This document shows, in pieces, positions 1 to 7,120 of a stretch of DNA of 64,000 bases. The DNA is from Halodesulfurarchaeum formicicum (GTDB taxonomy: Archaea > Halobacteriota > Halobacteria > Halobacteriales > Halobacteriaceae). The notes below the pieces were generated by a model. It was not told the origin of the DNA, ran no database searches, and saw only the letters and a list, made by a program, of their open reading frames with translations. Position numbers and translations under genes: made by a program. Where the stretch lies: NCBI RefSeq assembly GCF_001886955.1, contig NZ_CP016804.1:310001-374000 (forward strand). The letters are read 5' to 3'. Position 1 is the first letter of the stretch; the number at the start of each line of letters is the position of its first letter.

Positions 1-1253
1 TCTTGTGTGGTCAGCCCCTCGCCGTCGGGGGCGTCCTCGCTGGTCACTGTCTCCGTGATCCCGGCGATCACCGTATTAATCGACGGCGGCTGGGAAATCG
101 CGTCGTATCGGTCGGCCAGCGTCGACCGGTGGTTTGGCTCGGTGATGTCCTCGGCCGGGTCGTCATAGCGGGCCTGTTCCCAGGGAACCCCGGCTGTCGT
201 AATGTGGCTTGCTAGCATGTCTTCCGCGAAATCGGGGATGGCGAACTCGAAGCTCAACTGGGGGCCTGTGAAGTCGGTGATGTGTTCGACCTCGCTCGTC
301 GGGACGAGGTCGTAGGCCACGGCGTCGTCTCGGTCGCTCTCCTCGTACTGAAAGACCGTGCCCGTCGCCCGGCCGGGCAAGTCCCCCGGTGGCGAAGTGA
401 GGTCGGCAAACGACCGGATCGTCAGTTCCTCGGCGATGAGGTCTTCGGGCTCGATCGAGGGGAGTCGATCGTGCTCGTAAATCGGCTCGCCATCGAGCTC
501 GGGCACCACGTAGGGGAGTCGTGACCCCTCGTCCCGTGGCAGGCCGTACGCGATCGGGATGTTGATGATGTCTTCGAGGCCCTCGATGCTGCTGTTGGTG
601 ATGTCCGCGAAGGTATCTTCGAGGGAGAATCGCTGGAACCGATCCGCGACGTCGTTGACCGAGAGCGCACTGGAGTGTGAGCCGAGTTCCGAGAGGATAC
701 GGGGAATACGCCCCGGGGCGGGGTCGAGAAACTCGTTGTTGGGCACGGTGCCCGAGTGGGAGCTTGCGACGTACAGCTGTGGCTCACCGGTGTCCGTATC
801 GACGAAGACGTGGAGGACCTCCCAGTCATGCCAGTGAAAGTTCGTCGTGAACTGGTCGAAGGTCGAGTAGTACCAGAACTGGATGACCGCGAGTGGCGAC
901 TCCTCGTAGCCGACCCCGTGGTAGAACACCGTCGGATCCGGTGGGCTGTCCGATTCTTTCGCTCGGTCGGTGTACCCGTCGAACGCGTCGAACCCGTCGA
1001 CGATGGGTTCGCCGTCCTGTTCGGTCTCGTAGACCCGTGGATCGGTCGGAAACCACTTCTCGTGGGCATCGAAGTACAGCGTCGGGGCGAACTGCTCGGC
1101 GAGTTCGCGAGCGCGCTGTTCGTCCAGGGGACTCGTCTTGCCGTCTTCGGCAGGCGAGATCGACGAACAGCCAGCCAGCGAGGACATACCAAGTGCCGTG
1201 GCTGCCGTGAGGAAGGTCCGTCGGTCGACGGTGGTCGAATCGTCGAGTGACAC
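1..1253 (-). CDS. Tat-exported lipoprotein with an HWHDWE motif (3' end outside window)
   Basis: The frame opens at a GTG at 1253 and stays open to the first base of the window, so about 417 codons are visible and the C-terminus is missing. Residues 10-15 read DRRTFL, a twin-arginine signal, followed by a hydrophobic stretch and the lipobox LAGC with Cys29 as the likely lipidated residue. The protein is therefore probably exported folded and anchored outside the membrane. Residues 140-145 read HWHDWE, close to the GHRHDWE metal-site heptapeptide of NPP1/NLP proteins and to the His-x-Asp-Trp-Glu motif of Vps62-like proteins. That resemblance is from memory of those families and the function is unknown. 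The codon usage and acidic composition are those of a real haloarchaeal gene. A small gene lies upstream on the same strand. Confidence 0.8.
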   Translation of the reverse strand, partial: MSLDDSTTVDRRTFLTAATALGMSSLAGCSSISPAEDGKTSPLDEQRARELAEQFAPTLYFDAHEKWFPTDPRVYETEQDGEPIVDGFDAFDGYTDRAKESDSPPDPTVFYHGVGYEESPLAVIQFWYYSTFDQFTTNFHWHDWEVLHVFVDTDTGEPQLYVASSHSGTVPNNEFLDPAPGRIPRILSELGSHSSALSVNDVADRFQRFSLEDTFADITNSSIEGLEDIINIPIAYGLPRDEGSRLPYVVPELDGEPIYEHDRLPSIEPEDLIAEELTIRSFADLTSPPGDLPGRATGTVFQYEESDRDDAVAYDLVPTSEVEHITDFTGPQLSFEFAIPDFAEDMLASHITTAGVPWEQARYDDPAEDITEPNHRSTLADRYDAISQPPSINTVIAGITETVTSEDAPDGEGLTTQ

Positions 1254-1308
1254 GATATATCTTTTCAGGGGAGTGAGCCGTTAAAGCGTGGCCGTTGGAT
1301 GACTTTGC

Positions 1309-1404
1309 TCAGAAGAGATCTAGCAACTCGATGGCCACCTCGATTAGCTTGTCGAGCCGCCCGCTCGATTCGGACTCGTCTGGCTCGGTTTCCGGGTCGG
1401 TCAT
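1309..1404 (-). CDS. small acidic protein, 31 residues
   Basis: A 31-codon reading frame starts at an ATG and ends with TGA 55 bases before the lipoprotein start, on the same strand. It reads MTDPETEPDESESSGRL and then an amphipathic segment ending in LLDLF. The acidic, Ser-rich N-terminus followed by a hydrophobic helix is typical of small haloarchaeal proteins. No family is recognised. It could also be chance, since the frame is short. Confidence 0.4.
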   Translation of the reverse strand: MTDPETEPDESESSGRLDKLIEVAIELLDLF

Positions 1405-1511
1405 AGGGCTTCTTCAACCGGTTGCTTCGTCAAATTATTGATGGTGGTCACGCTGGAAAAAGATCTTCAGTTGGAGAACACCGATCCTCGGATAGCTCGG
1501 ACAACCCTCGC

Positions 1512-1757
1512 TCACTGATCCTCGGGCGGCCGTTCGACAATCCGATCGGCGAGCGACTGGAGGAACTCGCCGGGCACGTCCTCCGGGGTCCAAAGCAGTC
1601 GCTCGACCATCACGAGCCCAGCCGCCACCCCCGTCCCGACGAACCCCAGCAGCAACTCTCCGCGGGCGAGAAGTGAGAGCCCGAACACGCCGATCGGGAG
1701 CGCGAACAGAAGCGTCCCACCGAGCGTGAACAGATCGACGATTCCCAGCTGCGACAT
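1512..1757 (-). CDS. small two-helix membrane protein, 81 residues
   Basis: The protein has two predicted membrane helices (about residues 9-31 and 35-51), the first rich in Leu, Phe and Gly, then a soluble acidic tail ending in PPEDQ. Small proteins of this shape (DUF7533-like) are common in haloarchaea, but no function is known to me. The ATG start at 1757 follows an AT-richer spacer shared with the divergent gene at 1865. Confidence 0.75.
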   Translation of the reverse strand: MSQLGIVDLFTLGGTLLFALPIGVFGLSLLARGELLLGFVGTGVAAGLVMVERLLWTPEDVPGEFLQSLADRIVERPPEDQ

Positions 1758-1864
1758 ACTGGTGATTTTGCCTCCGGCACGAAAAGCCGTTCGTCGCGTT
1801 CCCCGCGTATTGTGGCATCAGTGTTTTCATGTGAGAGAACCAATTAATATGTGCGAGTGTTACC

Positions 1865-2119
1865 ATGGAACAGGACACACAGGCCAGGCTCGAATCGATC
1901 GTCGACCGGCTCTCGGGCGACGAGGACGTAACCGCCGAGGAACTGCAGGAAATCGCCGAAGGGCTGGAGACCGGGAAGAAGTACACCTGTGCGACCTGCC
2001 AGATGTTCTGCACCGGCGAGGACATCATGGTGATTTACGACACCGAAAACGAATCGTTCCTCCAGATCGAGGTGCCGATGGACGAAGCCGAGCCGCTGGT
2101 CGTCACCCGGGTGGATTGA
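1865..2119 (+). CDS. small acidic protein with a CxxCxxxC cluster
   Basis: This 84-residue protein has an acidic helical N-terminal half (about residues 1-37) and a beta-rich C-terminal half. At residues 40-48 it reads TCATCQMFC, three cysteines spaced like half of a zinc or iron-sulfur site. A metal site would need a further ligand or dimerisation. Codon usage and composition fit a real haloarchaeal gene. It is transcribed away from the gene at 1512-1757 and lies 49 bases before the transporter gene, so the two may be cotranscribed. No function can be assigned. Confidence 0.75.
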   Translation: MEQDTQARLESIVDRLSGDEDVTAEELQEIAEGLETGKKYTCATCQMFCTGEDIMVIYDTENESFLQIEVPMDEAEPLVVTRVD

Positions 2120-2168
2120 GTCGTCGGCAAACGGGTGGCTTCTTGGGCCCGTCGGCCGGAGGGCCGGT

Positions 2169-3086
2169 ATGACTCTCGGTCCCGACGCCACGGTCTATCT
2201 CCTCGCGTTCGTTCCGGCGGTCATCTGGGGGTTCTCTCCCGTGCTCGACAAGCGCGGGATGTCCCTTTCGGGGACCGCACTCCAGGCCTCGCTGACAGTG
2301 GTCGTCGTGGACCTCACGCTTTTTGTCCTAGCGTTGCTCGTGTTCCGCGGCCCGGCCCTGCTTGCCGGGCTCGATCCGGCTGTGGCGGGGCTCTTTCTCT
2401 TCGCCGGCATGACTGGAACGGCCCTGGGTCGGCTGGCCATCTTCGTCGGTGTCGACCGGGTGGGGGCGAGCATCAACAGCGCCGTCGTCAGCGCCCGCCC
2501 GCTGTTCGCGACGGCCCTCGCTTTCGGACTGCTCGGCGAACCGGTCTCGCTCGCGACCGGCGTGGGGATCGTCGTTCTCGTCGCGGGCCTGGCGATTCTC
2601 AGCCTCTCGAAGGGCGGTGACATCACGGGTTGGGAGACCCGTGATCTGGCCTACCCGCTCGCCTCGGGCACGCTCTTTGCCTTCGGGAACGTGCTCCGAC
2701 GGCTGGGGCTTGGAACCGGCGGCGCGGACGTGCTGCAGGCCGTCGCGCTCAACGAGGCCGGGGCCCTGCTCGTCTTTCTGGGGTATGCCGCGGTCAGTGG
2801 GACGGCCGGCTTCCGGTCGGCAGAGCGCCGTTCCTACCTCTATTTCGCCGGGAGTGGTGTCCTCACTGCCGTCGCCCTGCTCTCGATGTTCGGGGCGCTC
2901 GCGCTTCCGGCCGGGCGAGTGGCCATCGTGGAGTCGTTGGCCTCGACGGCCCCGCTTTTCACCACCGTCTTCGCCTATTTCTTCCTCAAGGACCTCGAAC
3001 GGGTCACGCGGGGGATCGTCCTGGGTGCGTTGCTCGTGGTGATCGGGGTGGTGTTCGTGACGGTCGAACCCGGGCTTTTCTTGTGA
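2169..3086 (+). CDS. EamA/DMT-family permease
   Basis: A 305-residue protein with about ten membrane helices arranged as two EamA repeats (roughly residues 8-145 and 160-300). It belongs to the drug/metabolite transporter superfamily, whose members move amino acids, nucleotide sugars or other metabolites across the cytoplasmic membrane. The first helix contains the typical PAVIWGFSPV segment and the second repeat ends with a hydrophobic GVVFVTVEPG segment. The substrate cannot be inferred. The start is an ATG; the stop lies just before the tRNA-derived repeat array. Confidence 0.88.
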   Translation: MTLGPDATVYLLAFVPAVIWGFSPVLDKRGMSLSGTALQASLTVVVVDLTLFVLALLVFRGPALLAGLDPAVAGLFLFAGMTGTALGRLAIFVGVDRVGASINSAVVSARPLFATALAFGLLGEPVSLATGVGIVVLVAGLAILSLSKGGDITGWETRDLAYPLASGTLFAFGNVLRRLGLGTGGADVLQAVALNEAGALLVFLGYAAVSGTAGFRSAERRSYLYFAGSGVLTAVALLSMFGALALPAGRVAIVESLASTAPLFTTVFAYFFLKDLERVTRGIVLGALLVVIGVVFVTVEPGLFL

Positions 3087-3089
3087 CTA

Positions 3090-3173
3090 GGCGGCTGCTG
3101 GCGGGGATTTGAACCGAAATCAGCCGTGCTCGCTCCGCTGCGCGCGCCTGATAGGGTTCAAATCCCAGCCGCC
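3090..3173. repeat. array copy A, inverted repeat
   Basis: The left arm (3090-3114) reads GGCGGCTG, then CTGGCGGG, then GATTTGAACC. The right arm (3154-3173) is the complement of GGCGGCTGGGATTTGAACCC. The arms pair except for the extra segment in the left arm, which is the part matching the tRNA acceptor region. The loop differs from those of copies C and D. Confidence 0.75.
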
Positions 3174-3185
3174 CTCATCAGTCGA

Positions 3186-3229
3186 GTTCACGGCTCGCGA
3201 CACAGCAAGCTGGTCGCTCGCCGGTGAAC
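3186..3229. repeat. hairpin between copies A and B
   Basis: The ends GTTCAC and GTGAAC pair, and inside them GCGAC pairs with GTCGC around the loop ACAGCAAGCTG. The inner part CGCGACACAGCAAGCTGGTC recurs in the hairpin at 3616-3659, although the outer stems differ in sequence. Conserved pairing with changed bases suggests that the fold, not only the sequence, has been kept. Confidence 0.7.
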
Positions 3230-3241
3230 GTCTCGGAGAAG

Positions 3242-3341
3242 TGCGCTGGCGGGGATTTGAACCAGACCTTCACAGCCGATAGCGGTCTTTTCCCCAAGTT
3301 TTTGCGAGGGGCTGCGGAGCAGCCCCTCGGAAAAAGTGGGG
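3242..3341. repeat. array copy B with a long hairpin
   Basis: Bases 3242-3263 match the last 22 bases of the tRNA-Gly gene. The usual inverted partner is missing. Instead, 3305-3329 form a perfect 11-bp stem with a 3-base loop (CGAGGGGCTGC, GGA, GCAGCCCCTCG), extended by the near-complementary flanks CCCCAAGTTTTT and AAAAAGTGGGG. In the direction of the tRNA transcript this could act as a terminator-like structure. Confidence 0.7.
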
Positions 3342-3402
3342 CTCACGGGTCGTCCCTCCCCGTTCGCCGTATCGAGGCGCTCGCTCAGCTCGCGCCTCGC
3401 TG

Positions 3403-3470
3403 TGCGCTGGCGGGGATTTGAACCACGGTCACTTCGCTGCGCTCGTTCCCTGATTCAAATCCCAGCCGCA
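3403..3470. repeat. array copy C, inverted repeat
   Basis: The left arm (3403-3424) and right arm (3453-3470) pair imperfectly around a 28-base centre. Together with the bases that follow, this copy is identical to copy D over about 79 bases except for one C/T difference. That points to a recent duplication or to conversion between the copies. Confidence 0.8.
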
Positions 3471-3483
3471 TTCACGACCGCAA

Positions 3484-3522
3484 ATCGAACCGAGCGACAC
3501 CTGCGGGTCGCTCGGTGTCGAT
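3484..3522. repeat. hairpin between copies C and D
   Basis: ATCGA and CCGAGCGAC pair with GTCGCTCGG and the closing TCGAT, with one unpaired base between the two stem segments. The loop is ACCTGCGG. It occupies the same place relative to the tRNA-end copies as the hairpins at 3186 and 3616 but has a different sequence. Confidence 0.7.
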
Positions 3523-3534
3523 GTAATTGAGAAA

Positions 3535-3602
3535 TGCGCTGGCGGGGATTTGAACCACGGTCACTTCGCTGCGCTCGTTCCCTGATTCAAATCCCAGCCG
3601 CA
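3535..3602. repeat. array copy D, inverted repeat
   Basis: This is the near-identical partner of copy C, with arms at 3535-3556 and 3585-3602. The preceding bases GAGAA also precede the tRNA copy at 3672 and copy B, so the duplicated unit extends beyond the tRNA end itself. Confidence 0.8.
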
Positions 3603-3615
3603 TTTACGACCGCGA

Positions 3616-3659
3616 TTCTACCTCTCGCGACACAGCAAGCTGGTCGCTCGAGGGTAGAA
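3616..3659. repeat. hairpin directly downstream of tRNA-Gly
   Basis: TTCTACC and GGTAGAA form the outer stem and GCGAC/GTCGC the inner stem around ACAGCAAGCTG. On the tRNA strand it is the first structure after the mature tRNA 3' end, 12 bases away. It may help 3' processing or termination; this is inference. Confidence 0.7.
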
Positions 3660-3671
3660 GTCAATGAGAAA

Positions 3672-3742
3672 TGCGCTGGCGGGGATTTGAACCCCGGTTG
3701 TGACCATGGCAAGGTCACGTGATACCACTACACTACCAGCGC
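3672..3742 (-). tRNA. tRNA-Gly(GCC)
   Basis: Read on the minus strand, the gene begins GCGCTGG and ends CCAGCGC plus discriminator A, a perfect 7-bp acceptor stem. The D-arm is GTGTAGTGGTATCAC. The anticodon arm TGACC-TTGCCAT-GGTCA carries anticodon GCC, which reads GGC and GGT. The T-arm CGGGG-TTCAAAT-CCCCG is complete. There is no intron and no encoded CCA. The gene is 71 bases long. Its last 22 bases are the source of the repeats that follow it downstream. Confidence 0.96.
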
Positions 3743-3799
3743 AGGCCTTGCAACTGACTCTGAGTGAGCCATGGGAAAAACCCTTTCGAATCGAGGGGC

Positions 3800-3991
3800 T
3801 CACTCTCCGTCGCTTCGCTCCGTTTGCAACCGTTCGACGGTCCGCTCCAGGTCCTCGAGCTCCGCTTCGAGCTCGTCGATCCGCTCCTCGTCGACGTTGT
3901 CCCCGGTGAGCATGCGTTTCAGAATGACGAGCAGGCCGACGATCACCACGAGTGGCAGGACAAAGAGGAGCAGGATGATCAGCAGTTCCAT
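3800..3991 (-). CDS. small membrane protein with a coiled-coil tail, 63 residues
   Basis: The chosen start is the ATG that places one long hydrophobic helix (about residues 2-25, rich in Leu, Ile and Val) at the N-terminus. After KRMLTGDNV comes an acidic heptad-patterned helix (about residues 35-57) that probably forms a coiled coil in the cytoplasm. This is a PspB-like layout, but no family is certain. The frame also extends upstream to an ATG at 4135, but that extra part looks non-coding. Confidence 0.7.
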   Translation of the reverse strand: MELLIILLLFVLPLVVIVGLLVILKRMLTGDNVDEERIDELEAELEDLERTVERLQTERSDGE

Positions 3992-4167
3992 CCCGCCGGG
4001 AACCTGGAGGGGGAGCATATGAACATGTTTGTGTTCCAACCACATACCTCGTTCGGCGGCGAGTGCCCGTCCCGGACGGGACCCAGGATTTCGACCGGCC
4101 CAAAACACCCCGAAACGTCCGAAAACGTACGTCAAACCGACGCATACTCGCGGATTGAAACGCCATG

Positions 4168-4177
4168 CTTATATGGG
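4168..4177 (+). promoter_or_regulatory. TATA box of the ribosomal protein operon
   Basis: GCTTATATGG, preceded by a purine-rich BRE-like TGAAACGCC, is the clearest promoter upstream of the long plus-strand gene cluster. With the usual spacing, transcription would start near 4198, some 33 bases before the SPOUT gene and about 7 bases before a short upstream ORF. Confidence 0.65.
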
Positions 4178-4204
4178 CGAGTCGAAAAAGATGCCTACAG
4201 TCTC

Positions 4205-4234
4205 ATGGCGAGACGCGGACGCGGGCCGGCATGA
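4205..4234 (+). CDS. possible 9-residue upstream ORF
   Basis: An ATG directly after the inferred transcript start opens MARRGRGPA, and its stop TGA overlaps the ATG of the next gene as ATGA. If transcription starts near 4198 this would be the first, almost leaderless, ORF of the mRNA and could feed ribosomes to the next gene by termination-reinitiation. It may equally be chance. Confidence 0.3.
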   Translation: MARRGRGPA

Positions 4235-5097
4235 TCAGTGTACTCGTGCCGTCGTCCCTCGTCCGGGAGACCACCGACAAACGGTCGGCGACCCTCAAGC
4301 TGGGGTACGTCGCCCGGGCGGCGGCGGTCTTCCGGGCCGACCGCCTCGAGGTCTTTCCGGACCCCGAGGGGGAGAATCGATGGGGCGGCGGGTTCGTCGA
4401 GACGGTCCTCCGGTACGCCGCGACACCGCCCTACCTCCGAAAGGAGGTATTCGGGACGCGGGACGAACTGGAGTACGCCGGTGTGCTTCCCCCGCTCCGT
4501 CTCTCGGCATGGACCGGCTCCGAATCGAGCGGTTCGGGGTCGTTACGTCAGGGAGTAGTGACCCAGGTCGGATCTGACGGGCGCGTTCGGGTCAATTGCG
4601 GACTGCAACACCCGGTCTCCCTCCACACGCCACCCGGTATGGACGTGGCGGAGGGGGAACGCGTGACCATCAGGGTCTCTTCGCGACGACCGGTTCGCGC
4701 GAAGCTCGTGGCCGAGCCCCTTCCGGGCTTTGCCGTCGAGCGCGTGAACCTCCGGGACGCTCTCGGTCGTCCCGACGCCGGACTCCGGGTCGGTACCTCT
4801 CGTCACGGCACGCCGTTGACGGCGTCCATGGCGACCGAGGTAGCGACCCAGGGCGTCGAGGACGGACTGACCGTCGCGTTTGGGGCCCCGGGTCGTGGCC
4901 TGCCGGCGATGCTCGGACTCGATCCGGGCGAACTGGCGGCCGATTCGGGCCCCCCGATGGACAGCGAGACCCGTCCCACCGACTCACCGGCCGGATTCGA
5001 CGCCTGGCTGAATACTATCCCGGACCAGGGCAGCGAGGTCGTGCGAACCGAGGAGGCGATGTTCGCGACCCTCGCTCACCTGACGCTCACGGAGTGA
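4231..5097 (+). CDS. SPOUT-superfamily RNA methyltransferase-like protein (COG2106 type)
   Basis: The 288-residue protein matches the archaeal SPOUT RNA methylase-like family, often encoded at the head of the S10 ribosomal cluster in haloarchaea. It begins MISVLVPSSL, a strand-loop typical of the family. A central segment (about residues 105-160) looks like the OB-type insert, and the C-terminal half holds the part expected to form the knot, with the Gly-rich GAPGRGLPAML near residue 215. The ATG at 4231 was chosen because the TATA box lies just upstream; an in-frame ATG at 4165 would lie before the transcript start. A role in rRNA or tRNA modification is inferred from family and context. Confidence 0.8.
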   Translation: MISVLVPSSLVRETTDKRSATLKLGYVARAAAVFRADRLEVFPDPEGENRWGGGFVETVLRYAATPPYLRKEVFGTRDELEYAGVLPPLRLSAWTGSESSGSGSLRQGVVTQVGSDGRVRVNCGLQHPVSLHTPPGMDVAEGERVTIRVSSRRPVRAKLVAEPLPGFAVERVNLRDALGRPDAGLRVGTSRHGTPLTASMATEVATQGVEDGLTVAFGAPGRGLPAMLGLDPGELAADSGPPMDSETRPTDSPAGFDAWLNTIPDQGSEVVRTEEAMFATLAHLTLTE

Positions 5098-5101
5098 TAC
5101 G

Positions 5102-6115
5102 ATGCCACAACCAAACCGACCACGAAAAGGCTCGATGGGGTTCAGCCCCCGCAAGCGCGCTCAGAGTGTCGTGCCACGATTCGGCTCGTGGCCCGACGAC
5201 GACGGGCAGGTCGGCCTGCAGGGATTTGCCGGGTACAAAGCTGGCATGTCCCACGTCGTCATGATCGACGACCAGGCCAATTCCGCGACTGAAGGCATGG
5301 AGACGACCGTGCCCGTAACCGTCGTGGAGACCCCGCCCATGCGCGTTGCAGCCGTGCGTGCGTACGAGAACACGGCTTACGGGAAACGCCCCCTCACTGA
5401 GGTCTGGGCCGAGAACGCCCATCCCGACCTCGATCGAGCTGTCTCCCTACCGGACGGTGCACAGGACGAGAACAGAGACACACTGACTGCGGCCCTCGAA
5501 GACGGATCCGTCGACGACGTACGTGTCGTCTCCTATACGGTTCCCGCCGAGGTGCCAAGCGTGCCACGCAAGAAGCCAGACGTGATGGAGAATCGCGTCG
5601 GCGGCGGCACGATCGGCGACCGCGTGGAGTTCGCCCTCGACCTCCTCGACGCCGAGGGGGCCTTCGAGTTCGGCGACGTGTTCCGCGCCGGCGAGTTCCT
5701 CGACGTCGCGGGCGTCACCAAGGGCAAGGGCCTGCAGGGGCCCGTCAAGCGCTGGGGTGTCCAGAAGCGAAAGGGCAAACACGCCCGCCAGGGCTGGCGT
5801 CGCCGGATCGGCAACCTCGGCCCGTGGAACCCCTCACGCGTTCGCTCGACGGTCCCCCAGCAGGGGCAGACCGGCTACCACCAGCGAACTGAACTCAACA
5901 AGCGGCTCCTCGAATTCGGCGACGAGGATGACGTCACCGTCGACGGTGGCTTCCCCAACTACGGCGAAATCGAGGGCCCGTACGCGCTCATCGAAGGATC
6001 GGTTCCCGGTCCGGAGAAGCGCCTGGTGCGGTTCCGGCCGGCTGTACGGCCGAACCAGTCGCCGCGTCTCGATCCCGAGGTGCGGCACGTGAGCACCGCC
6101 TCGAACCAAGGATAA
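5102..6115 (+). CDS. rpl3: ribosomal protein uL3
   Basis: This large-subunit protein, 337 residues, binds near the 3' end of 23S rRNA and helps shape the peptidyl transferase region. The N-terminus carries the archaeal/eukaryotic RPRKGSMGFSPRKRA segment, and the GVTKGKGLQGPVKRWGV block near residue 205 is the conserved extension reaching toward the active site. It follows the SPOUT gene by 4 bases and precedes rpl4 by 3 bases. Confidence 0.97.
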   Translation: MPQPNRPRKGSMGFSPRKRAQSVVPRFGSWPDDDGQVGLQGFAGYKAGMSHVVMIDDQANSATEGMETTVPVTVVETPPMRVAAVRAYENTAYGKRPLTEVWAENAHPDLDRAVSLPDGAQDENRDTLTAALEDGSVDDVRVVSYTVPAEVPSVPRKKPDVMENRVGGGTIGDRVEFALDLLDAEGAFEFGDVFRAGEFLDVAGVTKGKGLQGPVKRWGVQKRKGKHARQGWRRRIGNLGPWNPSRVRSTVPQQGQTGYHQRTELNKRLLEFGDEDDVTVDGGFPNYGEIEGPYALIEGSVPGPEKRLVRFRPAVRPNQSPRLDPEVRHVSTASNQG

Positions 6116-6118
6116 ACC

Positions 6119-6868
6119 ATGCAGGTACCACTCAGAGACCTGGACGGCGAGGAAGTCGAGACCGTCGACTTACCGACGGTCTTCGACGAGCCAGTCCGCC
6201 CGGACCTCGTCCGGCAGGCTGTGACCGCCGCCCAGGCCAACCGTCGACAGGACTACGGTGCCGACGAGTACGCCGGGATGCGAACGTCCGGCGAGTCCTT
6301 CGGGAGCGGTCGTGGGATGGCCCACGTGCCGCGCTCGGAGGGACAGGGCGTTCGGGTTCCCCACACCGTCGGGGGCCGTACGGCCCATCCGCCGAAAGCC
6401 GAGAAGGATCGCACGCGAACCATCAACGACAAGGAGCGAAAGGCAGCGGTCCGCAGCGCCATCGCGGCGACGACGGATCCCGAACTGGTCGCCGAACGCG
6501 GTCACCAGTTCGACGCCGAGACACTCCCCATCGTCCTCGAGGACGACTTCGAGGACGTGCAGAAGACCCAGGAGGCACTCGCCACCCTCGAGGCCGTGGG
6601 CCTCGGGGCCGACATCGAGCGCGCCGACGAGGGACGATCCATCCGGGCTGGGCAGGGCAAGCGGCGTGGCCGCAAATACCGACGTCCGAGCTCGGTCCTC
6701 GTGGTCACTTCCAGTGAGAGCGGGCCCTCGCGGGCCGCCCGCAACCTGGCCGGCGTCACCGTGGCGACCGGTCGAGAGGTCAACGCCGAGGACCTGGCCC
6801 CCGGTGGCGAGGTCGGTCGACTCACCGTCTTCACCGAAAGCGGCCTCGCGGAGGTGGCAGACCGATGA
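6119..6868 (+). CDS. rpl4: ribosomal protein uL4
   Basis: The 249-residue archaeal-type uL4 has a basic exit-tunnel loop (about residues 60-100, with the conserved GSGRGMAHVPR) and a C-terminal globular part with KRRGRKYRRP. It lines the peptide exit tunnel and is an early assembly protein. Its stop overlaps the rpl23 start by 4 bases (ATGA). Confidence 0.97.
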   Translation: MQVPLRDLDGEEVETVDLPTVFDEPVRPDLVRQAVTAAQANRRQDYGADEYAGMRTSGESFGSGRGMAHVPRSEGQGVRVPHTVGGRTAHPPKAEKDRTRTINDKERKAAVRSAIAATTDPELVAERGHQFDAETLPIVLEDDFEDVQKTQEALATLEAVGLGADIERADEGRSIRAGQGKRRGRKYRRPSSVLVVTSSESGPSRAARNLAGVTVATGREVNAEDLAPGGEVGRLTVFTESGLAEVADR

Positions 6869-7119
6869 GCGACGTCATCGACCACCCCCTCGTGACCGAG
6901 AAGGCGATGAACGCGATGGACTTCGACAACAAGCTTCAGTTCGTCGTCGACATGGACGCGTCGAAGCCGGCGGTTCGCGACGAGGTCGAGGACCGCTATG
7001 ACGTGTCCGTACTGGACGTCAATACGATGATTACCATGAACGGGACGAAGAAAGCAATCGTGACACTCTCGGAGGACGACGACGCACAGGACGTCGCCTC
7101 CAGAATCGGGGTGTTCTGA
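6865..7119 (+). CDS. rpl23: ribosomal protein uL23
   Basis: An 84-residue protein at the tunnel exit, where the signal recognition particle and the translocon dock. It contains the family start HPLVTEKAMNAM and the VRDEVEDRYDVSV segment. It is short, as usual in archaea. One base separates its stop from the rpl2 start. Confidence 0.97.
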   Translation: MSDVIDHPLVTEKAMNAMDFDNKLQFVVDMDASKPAVRDEVEDRYDVSVLDVNTMITMNGTKKAIVTLSEDDDAQDVASRIGVF

Positions 7120-7120
7120 G

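Larger units (their letters stand above)
3090..3671. repeat. array of tRNA-Gly 3'-end copies alternating with hairpins
   Basis: This 580-base stretch has no plausible gene. It lies immediately downstream of tRNA-Gly on the tRNA's strand. It contains four further copies of the tRNA 3' region (on the plus strand the core reads GCGGGGATTTGAACC) at about 3101, 3242, 3403 and 3535; the tRNA's own copy starts at 3672. Three of the four (A, C, D) are closed by an inverted partner with core TTCAAATCCCAGCCGC. Separate hairpins lie between the copies. Spacing between copies is irregular (161, 132 and 137 bases for the last three steps). It may be a row of attachment-site remnants, a duplication array, or a set of structured RNAs in the tRNA read-through transcript. 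Confidence 0.85.

Noticed and set aside
3090-3671. Repeat array as a CRISPR
   Set aside because: Spacing is irregular, units come from the tRNA end, spacers are themselves hairpins, and there is no cas gene.
3224-3722. Short plus-strand frames reading RWRGFEPRS or GGDLNPG
   Set aside because: They are translations of the tRNA-derived repeats and recur because the DNA repeats. They are not genes.
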